The notes: generated from the letters alone by a model not told the origin. A DNA stretch of 13,041 nt from an uncultured Collinsella sp. (GCA_900555515.1 USLO01000034.1:1-13041), one strand, 5' to 3'; positions 1-7,487 are shown, numbered from the stretch's first letter. Numbers and translations: made by a program.

Positions 1-2070
1 GAGATCGGTACGGAGGAAATGCCCTCCGCACCGCTGAACAATGCCGTCAAGCAGCTTGGCACCATGATCGCCAAGGGTCTCGACGAGGCCGGTCTGGCCC
101 ACGGCGAGGTCCGCGTGATCTCGAGCCCGCGTCGCCTGGCTGCACTCGTGGCTAACGTCGCCACTGCGACCGATGAAGTTCACGAGGTCAAGCGTGGCCC
201 CGCGGCCAACATTGCCTTCGACGCTGACGGTAACGCTACCAAGGCCGCCCAGGGCTTTGCCCGCAAGTGCGGTGTGGCTGCCGAGGACCTGGTCCGTCGC
301 GAGGACACTGACGGTCGCGAGTATGTGTTCGCCGAGAAGAACATTCCCTCCGCACCGGCTACGCCGATTCTGACCGCTCTGTGCGAGAAGACCATCGCCG
401 GCCTGCAGTGGCCCAACTACCGCTCTCAGCGCTGGGGTCACGAGCATGCGACCTTTGTTCGTCCGGTCCGCTGGATCTGCTGCCTTTTGGGCGAGGATGT
501 TGTGCCCGTGTCGTTTGCCGACGTGACGAGCGGCAACACCACGCGCGGTCATCGCGTACTTGGCCCTGGCGACCATGTGGTTGCCAGCCCCGCCGTCTAC
601 GAGCAGGTGCTCGAGGACGCCGGCGTGCTTTCCGCCGAGCGTCGTCGTGAGGCCATCCTCGCCGGTATCGCCGAGGTCGAGGCTGCCCGTCCCGGCTGCC
701 ATGTCGATACGCCCAAGAAGGTCTTTGAGGAGGTCATCAACCTCTGCGAGTGGCCGACGGTGCTCGTCGGTACCTTCGATGAGGAGTTCCTCAAGGTCCC
801 GCACGAGATCATCTGCGAGTCCATGCTCACCAACCAGCGCTACTTCCCGATCTATGACGGCGAGGGCAAGCTCACGCGTGAGTTCGTGGTCGTCTCCAAT
901 AGCAAGCCCGAGAACGCCGAGCGCGTGATCGACGGCAACGAGCGCGTTGTGCGCGCCCGTCTGGACGATGCCAAGTTCTTCTACGAGGAGGACCTGAAGA
1001 TCTCCCTCGACGAGTTCCGCGAGCGTCTGGCCAAGGTCGCCTTCCAGGAGAAGCTCGGTAGCGTGCTCGCCAAGTCCGAGCGCATTGAGCAACTCGCGCT
1101 TGCCATCGCTCGCGAGGCCCATCTGGGCGCCCACCTGGCCGCCGATGCCGCTCGCGCCGCGCACCTGTGCAAGGCCGACTTGGTATCCAACGCCGTCGTC
1201 GAGTTCACGAGCCAGCAGGGCGTGATGGGCGGTTATTACGCCACCGCGATGGGGGAGAACGACGAGGTCGCCCACGCCATTCGCGATCATTATCGTCCCC
1301 GCTTTGCCGGTGACGAGCTGCCCGAGGGCACCGCTGGCTGCATCGTGGCCTGCGCCGACAAGCTCGATACCATCGCCGGTATCTTTGCCATTGGCGAGCC
1401 CCCGACCGGCTCCTCCGACCCCTACGCGCTACGTCGTGCCGCTATCGGCATCATCAACATCCTGCGCGACCGTCTGCCGATCGACCCCACATCGCTCATC
1501 GACTTCGCCCTCGAGCTCTATAGCGAGCAGGGCATTGAGTTCGACGCCGCCGAGGTCGCCCAGCAGGTTCGCGACTTCTTCCATGGCCGCCTGGTGAGCA
1601 TGGCCCGCGACGAAAAGATCCCGGCCGATACCGTTGCCGCCGTCTCTGCGGTGCACATCATCGCCCCGTCCGTCTTCTTCGCCCGCTGCGCCGCCCTCGA
1701 CGAGGCCCGCAAGAACGATGCCGAGACCTTTGACAACCTGGCTACGGCCTATGCCCGTGCCGCGCATATCTCCAAGCCCGAGCTGGGCGCGGAGTACGAC
1801 CGCAGCCTGATGGGCGAGGCCGAGCTCGCGCTTGCCGATGCTTCCGAGGCTGCTCAGACTGCTGTCGATGCTGCCCTTGCTGCCGAGGACTACCCGGCCG
1901 CATTTGCCGCCCTCGCCGCCCTGCGCGCGCCCATCGACCGTTTCTTCGATGAGGTCATGGTCATGGACAAGGACGAACAGCTCCGCGATAATCGCCTTAA
2001 GCTGCTCAACCGCTTCGAGGCCGTTTTCTCCGGCATCGCCAACATCGGTGAGCTTGCCCGCAAAAAGTAA
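1..2070 (+). CDS. glyS: Glycyl-tRNA synthetase beta subunit (5'-partial)
   Basis: This is the beta chain of the bacterial alpha2beta2 glycyl-tRNA synthetase, the tRNA-recognising partner of GlyQ in charging tRNA-Gly in the cytoplasm. The reading frame is already open at base 1 and its first visible residues are EIGTEEMPSAPLNN. The family N-terminus has the form (M..)FLVEIGTEELP, so the real start lies a few codons left of the window. The ATG at 19 is an internal Met and the GGAGG before it encodes the conserved T-E-E. The visible part is 689 residues, essentially the full family length (E. coli about 689). Recognised blocks include SSPRRLA, KRGPA, FVRPVRW, GHR, NQRYFPIYD, ARLDDAKFFYEEDL, EFTSQQGVMGGYYA, DPYALRRAA and a C-terminal anticodon-binding region ending in FFDEVMVMDKDEQLRDNRLKLL. 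glyQ is expected immediately upstream. No terminator separates glyS from the next gene, so the two are probably co-transcribed. Confidence 0.96.
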   Translation, partial: EIGTEEMPSAPLNNAVKQLGTMIAKGLDEAGLAHGEVRVISSPRRLAALVANVATATDEVHEVKRGPAANIAFDADGNATKAAQGFARKCGVAAEDLVRREDTDGREYVFAEKNIPSAPATPILTALCEKTIAGLQWPNYRSQRWGHEHATFVRPVRWICCLLGEDVVPVSFADVTSGNTTRGHRVLGPGDHVVASPAVYEQVLEDAGVLSAERRREAILAGIAEVEAARPGCHVDTPKKVFEEVINLCEWPTVLVGTFDEEFLKVPHEIICESMLTNQRYFPIYDGEGKLTREFVVVSNSKPENAERVIDGNERVVRARLDDAKFFYEEDLKISLDEFRERLAKVAFQEKLGSVLAKSERIEQLALAIAREAHLGAHLAADAARAAHLCKADLVSNAVVEFTSQQGVMGGYYATAMGENDEVAHAIRDHYRPRFAGDELPEGTAGCIVACADKLDTIAGIFAIGEPPTGSSDPYALRRAAIGIINILRDRLPIDPTSLIDFALELYSEQGIEFDAAEVAQQVRDFFHGRLVSMARDEKIPADTVAAVSAVHIIAPSVFFARCAALDEARKNDAETFDNLATAYARAAHISKPELGAEYDRSLMGEAELALADASEAAQTAVDAALAAEDYPAAFAALAALRAPIDRFFDEVMVMDKDEQLRDNRLKLLNRFEAVFSGIANIGELARKK

Positions 2071-2104
2071 GCTAGCCTGCGCATAAGCGCAAAAGGAGCC
2101 CCGC

Positions 2105-2980
2105 ATGGATTGCCCGGTCACCGCTCGTCCCACCGTTATCGTTATCTCCGACTCGCTCGGCGATACCGCTTGTGAGGTGGTGCTTGCGGCGTCCGGGCAA
2201 TTTGATGAAGGGGCTTTTCGTCTCTTGCGCCTGCCCAAGGTGAACTCGGTGGAGCAGGTGGAGTCGTTTGTGGGTCCGCGCGTCGATGCGGACCATCGCG
2301 ATATTGCCGTGTTCCACACCATTGTCGATCCGGCGCTTCGCGCCCGCGTGCTCGATTACCTGGGTATGCTGCACATTCGCTCGGTCGACCTGATTGGCCC
2401 GACGCTTGCCGTGCTGTCGTCGCTTATCGGTGTGCCGCCCAAGGGCGTTGCCGGCGTGATTCACAAGACCGATGATCGCTATTTCCATCGTATCGAGGCC
2501 ATGGAGTATTTCGTTGAGCACGATGACGGGCGCGGCTGCGACGATCTGTCGGGTGCCGATATCGTGCTGCTGGGCGTATCGCGCACGTCCAAGACACCGC
2601 TGTCGATGTATTTGGCCTATCAGGGTTACAAGGTGGCCAACGTCCCTCTGGCGCACGGCATGGAGCCGCCCAAGTCGATTTACGAGGTTGACCCGATGCG
2701 CCTGTTCGGTTTGATTTCGACCGTCGACGTTATTTCTGAGATTCGCGATAGCCGCTTGGGCGATGACTACGCCCGTGCCGTTGCCGGCTCCTATGCCGAG
2801 CCCGAGAGCGTGCGCAGCGAGCTCGAGGAAGCTCGTGCCCTCATGAAGCGCCTAGGCTGCTTTGTGGTGCGTACCGACGGCAAGGCCATCGAGGAAAGCG
2901 CTGCCGAGATCATTAGCCACTTGGAGGAAATCCAAGAAGCCCGCGCCCGCCGCGCCGCCAGTCGAGTGCAGCAAAGTTAG
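2105..2980 (+). CDS. PPDK/PEP synthase regulatory protein (DUF299 bifunctional kinase/pyrophosphorylase)
   Basis: Members of this family (B. subtilis YqfL, E. coli PpsR, plant PDRP) switch pyruvate, phosphate dikinase or PEP synthase off by ADP-dependent phosphorylation of an active-site threonine, and on again by Pi-dependent dephosphorylation. The 291-residue length fits the family. The N-terminus shows the typical VIVISDSLGDTACEV segment. The P-loop-like nucleotide site GVSRTSKT is at residues 157-164 and is followed by the diagnostic SMYLAYQGYKVANVPL stretch. An HKTDDRYFHRIEAMEYFVEHDDG-like block precedes it. The C-terminal tail is charged and probably helical. The ATG at 2105 is preceded by AAAGGAG at 2092-2098 with 6-nt spacing. 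The gene lies 34 bp after glyS and directly upstream of ppdK, whose product carries the target Thr/His pair. PPDK rather than PEP synthase is therefore the likely substrate. No convincing terminator follows. Confidence 0.93.
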   Translation: MDCPVTARPTVIVISDSLGDTACEVVLAASGQFDEGAFRLLRLPKVNSVEQVESFVGPRVDADHRDIAVFHTIVDPALRARVLDYLGMLHIRSVDLIGPTLAVLSSLIGVPPKGVAGVIHKTDDRYFHRIEAMEYFVEHDDGRGCDDLSGADIVLLGVSRTSKTPLSMYLAYQGYKVANVPLAHGMEPPKSIYEVDPMRLFGLISTVDVISEIRDSRLGDDYARAVAGSYAEPESVRSELEEARALMKRLGCFVVRTDGKAIEESAAEIISHLEEIQEARARRAASRVQQS

Positions 2981-3126
2981 CTCATTGGAGTAGTTAAAAA
3001 GCCCCGTCCTAAATAGACTACCTCAAAATAATGCACGATAATGATAAAGCGATTTAGCAAGAAACTTGCATCTGACCTGCATTTCTCTTGCAGTGGTATC
3101 TTCATAAGGTAACCACCTTTATCTAC

Positions 3127-3155
3127 CGTTTACCGCCAGTTTTAGCACGTTTACC
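3127..3155 (+). repeat. Direct repeat CGTTTACC x2, 21 bp apart (possible regulator site)
   Basis: The octamer CGTTTACC is present exactly at 3127-3134 and 3148-3155. The start-to-start distance is 21 bp, about two helical turns, so both copies face the same side of the DNA. They sit roughly 40-70 bp upstream of the -10-like TATAGT at 3197-3202, which lacks a good -35. This arrangement is typical of an activator-dependent promoter. The role as a binding site is inference; the repeat itself is seen directly. Confidence 0.4.
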
Positions 3156-3210
3156 AAACCGCGCACCCTCTGCTCAAGCCTGCCCAAAACGCGCCGTATA
3201 GTTCCCTCAC

Positions 3211-3229
3211 GGCCCGCATCCGGCGGGTC
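3211..3229 (+). other. Leader hairpin upstream of ppdK
   Basis: GGCCCGC (3211-3217) pairs with GCGGGTC (3223-3229) around a 5-nt loop, giving a 7-bp stem with one G-U pair. It ends about 48 nt before the ppdK start. No T-tract follows, so it is not an intrinsic terminator. It may be a 5'-UTR stability element or may have no function. Confidence 0.35.
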
Positions 3230-3277
3230 GATTCGTTACCACGGTCGTGCGCGTAAGTGCATGGAAGGGGAAGTATC

Positions 3278-6028
3278 GTGAGCGATTGCAAGAGGGTTTA
3301 CCGTTTTGGAACCGACGCCCAGGGCACCTGTGTCTCTGAGGGCGACAAGTCCATGAACTTCGTGCTTGGCGGCAAGGGCGCAAACCTTGCCGAGATGAGC
3401 CGCATCGGCCTGCCGGTTCCCGGTGGCTTTACCATTACCTGCCAGACTTGCGTCGAGTACTCCGGTGCCGGCAACGTGTGGCCCGGGGGCGCACTCGATG
3501 AGATCGTTGCTGCCGAGGCGGACCTCGAGGCCCGCTGCGGCAAGAAGCTCGGCGACGCCTCCGATCCGCTGCTCGTGTCGGTTCGCTCGGGCGCTTCGTT
3601 CTCCATGCCCGGTATGATGGACACGGTCCTCAACTTGGGCCTCAATGACGATTCCGTCCAGGGCCTCATCGCGCAGACGCAGAACCCGCGTTTTGCCTGG
3701 GATAGCTACCGCCGCTTTATCCAGATGTTTTCCAATGTCGTCATGGGCGTTGACGCCGACCTGTTCGAGAACGCCCTGACCCAGGCCCGTCTGGTCGCCG
3801 GCGTTCGCGTCGATTCCGAGCTTTCGGCCGAGGACCTGCAGGAACTCGTCGAGACCTTTAAGGGCATCTTCTCCGAGAACGTCGATGCCTCCCTGTATCC
3901 CGAGCTCGAGGTCGCTGACGGCAAGCCCGTTTTCCCGCACGACCCGGAGCTTCAGCTACGCCTTGCAATCCAGGCCGTCTTTGGCAGCTGGATGAACGAG
4001 CGTGCCTGCATCTACCGCAAGCAGCATGGCATTTCCGACGACCTCGGCACCGCCGTCAACGTGCAGGCCATGGCCTTTGGCAACAAGGGCGAGACCTCTG
4101 CGACGGGCGTCGCCTTTACGCGTAATCCGGCCGACGGCACCAAGGAGTTCTACGGTGACTTTTTGGTCAACGCCCAGGGCGAGGACGTCGTCGCCGGTAT
4201 CCGCAACACCGAGCCCATCGCCGACCTCAAGACCACCCCGGGCCTCGAGTCCGCAGGCGAGGAGCTCGAGCGCGTGTTCCTGACGCTCGAGGAACATTAC
4301 CGCGATATGTGCGATATCGAGTTCACCATAGAGCAGGGTAAGCTCTGGATGCTCCAGACCCGCGTGGGAAAGCGCACTGCTACCGCCGCCCTGCGCATCG
4401 CCATCGAGATGGTTGAGGAGGGTCTGATCACCCGCGAGGAGGCCGTGAGCCGCATCGATCCCGCGCAGCTCGACCAACTCCTGCACCCGCAGTTTGACGC
4501 CTCCAAGAAGGACGAGGCGCTGGCCTGCGGTCTTAACGCCAGCCCTGGTGCCGCCGTGGGCGAGGTCGTGTTCTCGAGCGACGATGCCGTCGCGCGCGCC
4601 AACGAGGGCCACAAGGTCATTCTGGTTCGCTGGGAGACCAACCCCGACGACCTGAAGGGTATGGTTGCCGCCGAGGGCATCCTGACCAGCCACGGTGGCA
4701 AGACGAGCCATGCCGCCGTTATCGCCCGCGGCATGGGTACGCCCTGCGTCTGCGGTGTCGAGCGCTTCCATATCGACGCCGCCGAGAAGGTCGTGCGCAT
4801 CGAGGGTAGCGATCGCGTGCTGCACGAGGGCGATGTCATCTCCATCGACGGCACCCAGGGTATCGTCGTCGACGGCGCCGTTGACCTGGTCTCGGCCGAG
4901 CTCACCGGCGATCTGGACACCATTCTGTCCTGGGCCGACGAGATCCGTTTGGACGAGACCGACGGTCACGCCAACCATGTGCGCGTCAACGCCGACAGCC
5001 CCGAGGATGCTGCACTCGCACTCGAATTTGGCGCCGAGGCCATCGGTCTGTGCCGCACCGAGCACATGTTCTTGGGCGACCGCAAGAACATCATCCAGTG
5101 CTTTATCCTGTCTGACGATGAGGCCGTGAAGCAGCAGGCCCTGGCCGACCTGCTCAAGGTTCAGACCGAGGACTTCCTGGCGATGTTCAAGACCATGTCC
5201 GGTCGCGATGTGGTCGTTCGCCTGCTCGATCCGCCGCTGCACGAGTTCTTGGATAATCCCCGCGAGCTCGAGGTCGCCATCACCAAGGAGGAGGCCGCCG
5301 GCGCTCCCGAGGAGGAGCTCACTGCCCTGCGTGCCCGCCTGCGTCGTATTGACAGCATGGTCGAGTCCAACCCGATGCTTGGCCTGCGCGGCGTGCGCCT
5401 GTCCGTCGTCTTTGGCGATCTGCCGCTCATGCAGGTCCGTGCCGTCGCAACGGCTGCCGCCCGCCTCATTAAGGAAGGCGTCGACCCGCGCCCCGAGATC
5501 ATGGTTCCGCTCGTCTCCATTACGGCCGAGCATGTCCAGACGCGCGAGGTCATCGAGCGTGTCATCGCCGAGGTATCCGCCGAGGAGGGCGTCGAGCTCA
5601 ACATTCCCGTGGGCACGATGCTCGAGCTGCCGCGTGCCTGCATGGTTGCCGACGAGATCGCCCATCATGCCGACTTCTTCTGCTTTGGCACCAACGACCT
5701 CACGCAGACGACCTTCGGCTTCTCCCGCGACGACGCCGAGGCTAAGTTCATCCCGCTGTACATGCACAAGAAGATTTTGAAGGACAACCCCTTCGAGACC
5801 ATCGACTCGGCGGTACTCGAGCTGGTGCGCATGGCCGTCGAGAAGGGTCGCGCCACCAATCCCGACATGCACTTTGGCGTGTGCGGCGAGCACGGCGGCG
5901 ACCCCAAGTCCATCAAGGGCCTGTTTAACGTGGCCGACGTGGATTACGTGTCCTGCTCGCCCTATCGCGTACCCCTCGCACGTCTTGCGGCCGCCCAGGC
6001 CAAGCTCGAGGCCAAGCGTTCCGCCTAA
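3278..6028 (+). CDS. ppdK: Pyruvate, phosphate dikinase
   Basis: PPDK reversibly converts pyruvate, ATP and phosphate into PEP, AMP and pyrophosphate. In anaerobes it can run in the glycolytic or gluconeogenic direction. I chose GTG 3278 (first residues MSDCKRVYRFG, 916 aa) because AAGGGG at 3265-3270 lies 7 nt upstream; the in-frame GTG at 3257 has no such site and the family starts close to the YxFG segment. Domains in order: N-terminal ATP-grasp region with GGKGANLAEM and RSGASFSMPGMMDTVLNLGL; central swivelling phosphohistidine domain with GGKTSHAAVIARGMGTPCV, where His478 is the expected phospho-carrier and Thr476 the expected regulatory site; C-terminal PEP-binding barrel with LCRTEHMF, FGTNDLTQTTFGFSRDD and GVCGEHGGD, where Cys869 is the expected general acid. 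All key residues are present. The DUF299 regulator is encoded directly upstream. The gene ends at a strong hairpin. Confidence 0.97.
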   Translation: MSDCKRVYRFGTDAQGTCVSEGDKSMNFVLGGKGANLAEMSRIGLPVPGGFTITCQTCVEYSGAGNVWPGGALDEIVAAEADLEARCGKKLGDASDPLLVSVRSGASFSMPGMMDTVLNLGLNDDSVQGLIAQTQNPRFAWDSYRRFIQMFSNVVMGVDADLFENALTQARLVAGVRVDSELSAEDLQELVETFKGIFSENVDASLYPELEVADGKPVFPHDPELQLRLAIQAVFGSWMNERACIYRKQHGISDDLGTAVNVQAMAFGNKGETSATGVAFTRNPADGTKEFYGDFLVNAQGEDVVAGIRNTEPIADLKTTPGLESAGEELERVFLTLEEHYRDMCDIEFTIEQGKLWMLQTRVGKRTATAALRIAIEMVEEGLITREEAVSRIDPAQLDQLLHPQFDASKKDEALACGLNASPGAAVGEVVFSSDDAVARANEGHKVILVRWETNPDDLKGMVAAEGILTSHGGKTSHAAVIARGMGTPCVCGVERFHIDAAEKVVRIEGSDRVLHEGDVISIDGTQGIVVDGAVDLVSAELTGDLDTILSWADEIRLDETDGHANHVRVNADSPEDAALALEFGAEAIGLCRTEHMFLGDRKNIIQCFILSDDEAVKQQALADLLKVQTEDFLAMFKTMSGRDVVVRLLDPPLHEFLDNPRELEVAITKEEAAGAPEEELTALRARLRRIDSMVESNPMLGLRGVRLSVVFGDLPLMQVRAVATAAARLIKEGVDPRPEIMVPLVSITAEHVQTREVIERVIAEVSAEEGVELNIPVGTMLELPRACMVADEIAHHADFFCFGTNDLTQTTFGFSRDDAEAKFIPLYMHKKILKDNPFETIDSAVLELVRMAVEKGRATNPDMHFGVCGEHGGDPKSIKGLFNVADVDYVSCSPYRVPLARLAAAQAKLEAKRSA

Positions 6029-6067
6029 CGTTTTGGGTTCAGACGCCTAACGTAGCCCCCCTTCATG

Positions 6068-6101
6068 CCGCCCGTCTCATTTGTGAGACGGGCGGTTATC
6101 A
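6068..6101 (+). terminator. Terminator-like hairpin after ppdK
   Basis: CCGCCCGTCTCA (6068-6079) and TGAGACGGGCGG (6084-6095) form a perfect 12-bp stem with a 4-nt TTTG loop, 40 nt after the ppdK stop. The tail starts TTATCAT and is a poor U-tract, though further T runs follow at 6109-6124. The stem strength and position favour termination of ppdK transcription. Confidence 0.75.
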
Positions 6102-6141
6102 TGTGCGGGTTTTGTCTTTTTGTCTGCGTAAAAAATTGTTC

Positions 6142-6169
6142 TTGCAGCAGAAACCCGCGCGTGTATACT
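6142..6169 (+). promoter_or_regulatory. Predicted sigma-70-type promoter of rplS
   Basis: TTGCAG (6142-6147) and TATACT (6164-6169) match the -35 and -10 consensus at 4/6 and 5/6 and are separated by 16 bp. An A/T-rich stretch (6130-6140) lies just upstream. Transcription would start near 6176 and give a leader of about 60 nt before rplS. Confidence 0.65.
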
Positions 6170-6190
6170 CGAATACGTTTGTTCAACTAC

Positions 6191-6214
6191 GTGCCGGCCA
6201 TGGTGGTACGGCAC
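6191..6214 (+). ncRNA. rplS 5'-leader hairpin (candidate L19 leader)
   Basis: GTGCCG (6191-6196) pairs perfectly with CGGCAC (6209-6214) around a 12-nt loop containing GGTGGTA. It lies between the predicted rplS promoter and the rplS ribosome binding site. Ribosomal protein operons commonly carry autoregulatory leaders, and an L19 leader family is known in other bacteria. I cannot confirm by eye that this hairpin belongs to that family. Confidence 0.4.
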
Positions 6215-6238
6215 CTCTAGAAGAGTAAGGAATTGCAC

Positions 6239-6580
6239 ATGGATTACATCCGCGCAATCGAGCGTCAGCAGATCCGCGAGGACATTCCTCAGGTTCGCGT
6301 CGCCGACAACGTCAAGGTTCACTACCGCATTAAGGAAGGCGACCGCGAGCGCATCCAGGTCTTCCAGGGCGACGTCATCCGCATGGCCGGCGCCGGTGCC
6401 CGCGAGACCTTCACCGTCCGCAAGATGTCCTTCGGTGTCGGTGTTGAGCGTACCTTCCCGCTTCACAGCCCCAAGATCGCCAAGCTCGAGGTCGTTCGTC
6501 ATGGTCGCGTCCGTCGCGCCAAGCTGTACTACCTCCGCGACAAGGTGGGCAAGGCTGCTCGCATCCCCGAGAAGCGCTAA
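6239..6580 (+). CDS. rplS: Large ribosomal subunit protein bL19
   Basis: bL19 is a structural protein of the 50S subunit located at the 30S-50S interface. The 113-residue product matches the family throughout: the N-terminal helix (MDYIRAIERQQIREDIP), then the characteristic REr-IQVFQGDVI, ETFTVRKMSFGVGVERTFPLHSP and KLEVVRHGRVRRAKLYYLRD segments, ending in GKAARIPEKR. The start is ATG 6239, because bL19 begins a few residues before the IRxIE motif. The in-frame TTG at 6233 would add only two residues and leave poor spacing to TAAGGA (6226-6231). The gene has its own promoter and terminator and looks like a single-gene unit with possible read-through into rnhB. The rpsP, rimM and trmD genes that often precede rplS are not upstream here. 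Confidence 0.98.
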   Translation: MDYIRAIERQQIREDIPQVRVADNVKVHYRIKEGDRERIQVFQGDVIRMAGAGARETFTVRKMSFGVGVERTFPLHSPKIAKLEVVRHGRVRRAKLYYLRDKVGKAARIPEKR

Positions 6581-6614
6581 GAAGATCGCAGCGTCTGTCC
6601 ACTCGTTTGGACGT

Positions 6615-6645
6615 AAGGGTCACCTTCGGGTGGCCCTTCTTTTTA
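6615..6645 (+). terminator. Intrinsic terminator of rplS
   Basis: AAGGGTCACC (6615-6624) and GGTGGCCCTT (6629-6638) form a 10-bp stem with one G-U pair, closed by a stable TTCG tetraloop. The T-rich tail CTTTTTAT follows. This is a textbook Rho-independent terminator 34 nt after the rplS stop codon, and its tail ends only about 28 bp before the rnhB start. Confidence 0.92.
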
Positions 6646-6673
6646 TCTGATTTGCATGCAAGGAGGGCCTGGT

Positions 6674-7462
6674 ATGGCCAATATGACGAGCTCGGTTTCG
6701 GCATCGCAGGTTGCCGGAGAGCTGGCGAGCGCAACGTTTGAGGAGATCCCCGCCCTCGTGGAGCATTATCGCGAGGACCCGCGCCAGCAGGTGATCAAGG
6801 CTTGTGAACGCGCCCTCAAACGCCATTCCAAAGAGGTCGCCGAGCGCGAGCGCGTCAATGACATGTATGAGCTTATGCATGAGCTAGGCGGCGATGGGGT
6901 AGTCGTTGGTGTCGACGAGGTGGGTCGCGGATCGGTGGCCGGTCCCCTGACGGTGTGTGCCGTGTGCCTTCCCATGGAGCCGCGCATCTGGGGCATCAAC
7001 GATTCCAAAAAGCTCACGCCGGCGCGCCGCGAGCTGCTCTCCGTGAAGATTGCCGAGGTGGCGACGGCGATCGGTTTTTGCCATATCGCGCCGAAGGATA
7101 TCGATGAGATGGGCATGGCCCGTGCTATCCGTACCGCCGTTGCGGGCGCCGTGGCCGATACGGGACTTGAACCCGACTGCGTCCTCATGGATGGCAACCC
7201 CTTGGGCGCCGTTCCTAACGAGCGTGACGTGGTGAAGGGCGATGCCAAGATCGCCTGTATCGCCGCGGCATCCATCATGGCAAAGGTCACGCGTGACGAG
7301 ATGATGGTCGAGTACGACGCCGAGTACCCCGAGTACCATCTGGCCGAATCGAAGGGCTACGCAAGCCCCGAGCACATCGATGCCATTCGCAAACATGGAC
7401 TTTGTCCGCTGCACCGCGTGAGCTTTTGCGGAAACTTTCTGCAGACTGAGCGCCTTTTCTAG
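6674..7462 (+). CDS. rnhB: Ribonuclease HII
   Basis: RNase HII cleaves the RNA strand of RNA-DNA hybrids and nicks at single ribonucleotides in DNA, starting ribonucleotide excision repair. The ATG at 6674 is chosen because AGGAGG at 6661-6666 sits 7 nt upstream; the in-frame ATG at 6656 lies before that site. The 262-residue product has an N-terminal extension of about 75 residues with the DPRQQVIKACERALK pattern, resembling the extension of B. subtilis-type RnhB. The catalytic core follows: GVDEVGRGSVAGPL (Asp81, Glu82), INDSKKL, LMDGNP (Asp173) and VKGDAKIACIAAASIMAKVTRD (Asp190), so all four metal-binding acidic residues are present. The C-terminal GYASPEHIDAIRKHGLCPLHR block is also typical. 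No promoter fits between the rplS terminator and this gene, so expression probably depends on read-through or on a promoter I cannot see. Confidence 0.97.
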   Translation: MANMTSSVSASQVAGELASATFEEIPALVEHYREDPRQQVIKACERALKRHSKEVAERERVNDMYELMHELGGDGVVVGVDEVGRGSVAGPLTVCAVCLPMEPRIWGINDSKKLTPARRELLSVKIAEVATAIGFCHIAPKDIDEMGMARAIRTAVAGAVADTGLEPDCVLMDGNPLGAVPNERDVVKGDAKIACIAAASIMAKVTRDEMMVEYDAEYPEYHLAESKGYASPEHIDAIRKHGLCPLHRVSFCGNFLQTERLF

Positions 7463-7467
7463 GTCAA

Positions 7468-7487
7468 TTGTGGAGACAGGGACCTCT
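7468..7487 (+). repeat. Possible dispersed-repeat fragment (GTGGAGACAGGGACC)
   Basis: Just after the rnhB stop lies TTGTGGAGACAGGGACCTCT. GTGG(A/G)GACAGGGACC-type strings of this style occur in many bacterial genomes as intergenic dispersed repeats. AGGTC (7461-7465) and GACCT (7481-7485) could pair to form a small stem. Only one copy is visible here, so its repeat status rests on resemblance alone. Confidence 0.2.

Larger units (their letters stand above)
2981..3277 (+). promoter_or_regulatory. ppdK upstream regulatory region (AT-richer gap)
   Basis: This gap of about 300 bp holds no credible gene on either strand, and its left two thirds are clearly AT-richer than the flanking coding DNA. 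It contains several signals. One possible promoter is TAGACT (3014-3019), a 17-bp spacer, then GATAAT (3037-3042). A second -10-like TATAGT lies at 3197-3202 without a good -35. The direct repeat CGTTTACC occurs at 3127-3134 and 3148-3155. CTTGCA occurs twice, at 3065-3070 and 3087-3092. Hairpins lie at 3057-3069 and 3211-3229. No strong intrinsic terminator for the upstream gene is seen, so some read-through into ppdK is possible. Promoter positions are weak inferences from consensus matching by eye. Confidence 0.5.

Noticed and set aside
12..2070. glyS starting at ATG 19 behind an apparent GGAGG ribosome binding site
   Set aside because: The frame is open to base 1 and codons 1-6 encode E-I-G-T-E-E, which is conserved near the N-terminus of GlyRS beta subunits. 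The GGAGG is coding sequence and the gene begins left of the window.
1429..2656. Minus-strand open frames across the glyS/DUF299 junction
   Set aside because: They overlap two well-supported genes on the + strand, and the translations match no family I recognise.
2981..3040. Intrinsic terminator after the DUF299 gene (GAGTAGT paired with ACTACCTC)
   Set aside because: The stem has a bulge and a loop of about 22 nt, and no T-tract follows. The only A/T run is on the wrong side.
3257..3277. ppdK start at GTG 3257
   Set aside because: It lies upstream of the AAGGGG ribosome binding site, which fits GTG 3278, and would add seven residues unlike the family N-terminus.
3956..5893. Long (645-residue) open frame on the minus strand inside ppdK
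   Set aside because: It lies antisense to a complete, fully conserved ppdK. Long shadow frames are expected opposite GC-rich genes, and its translation is low-complexity and matches no family I recognise.
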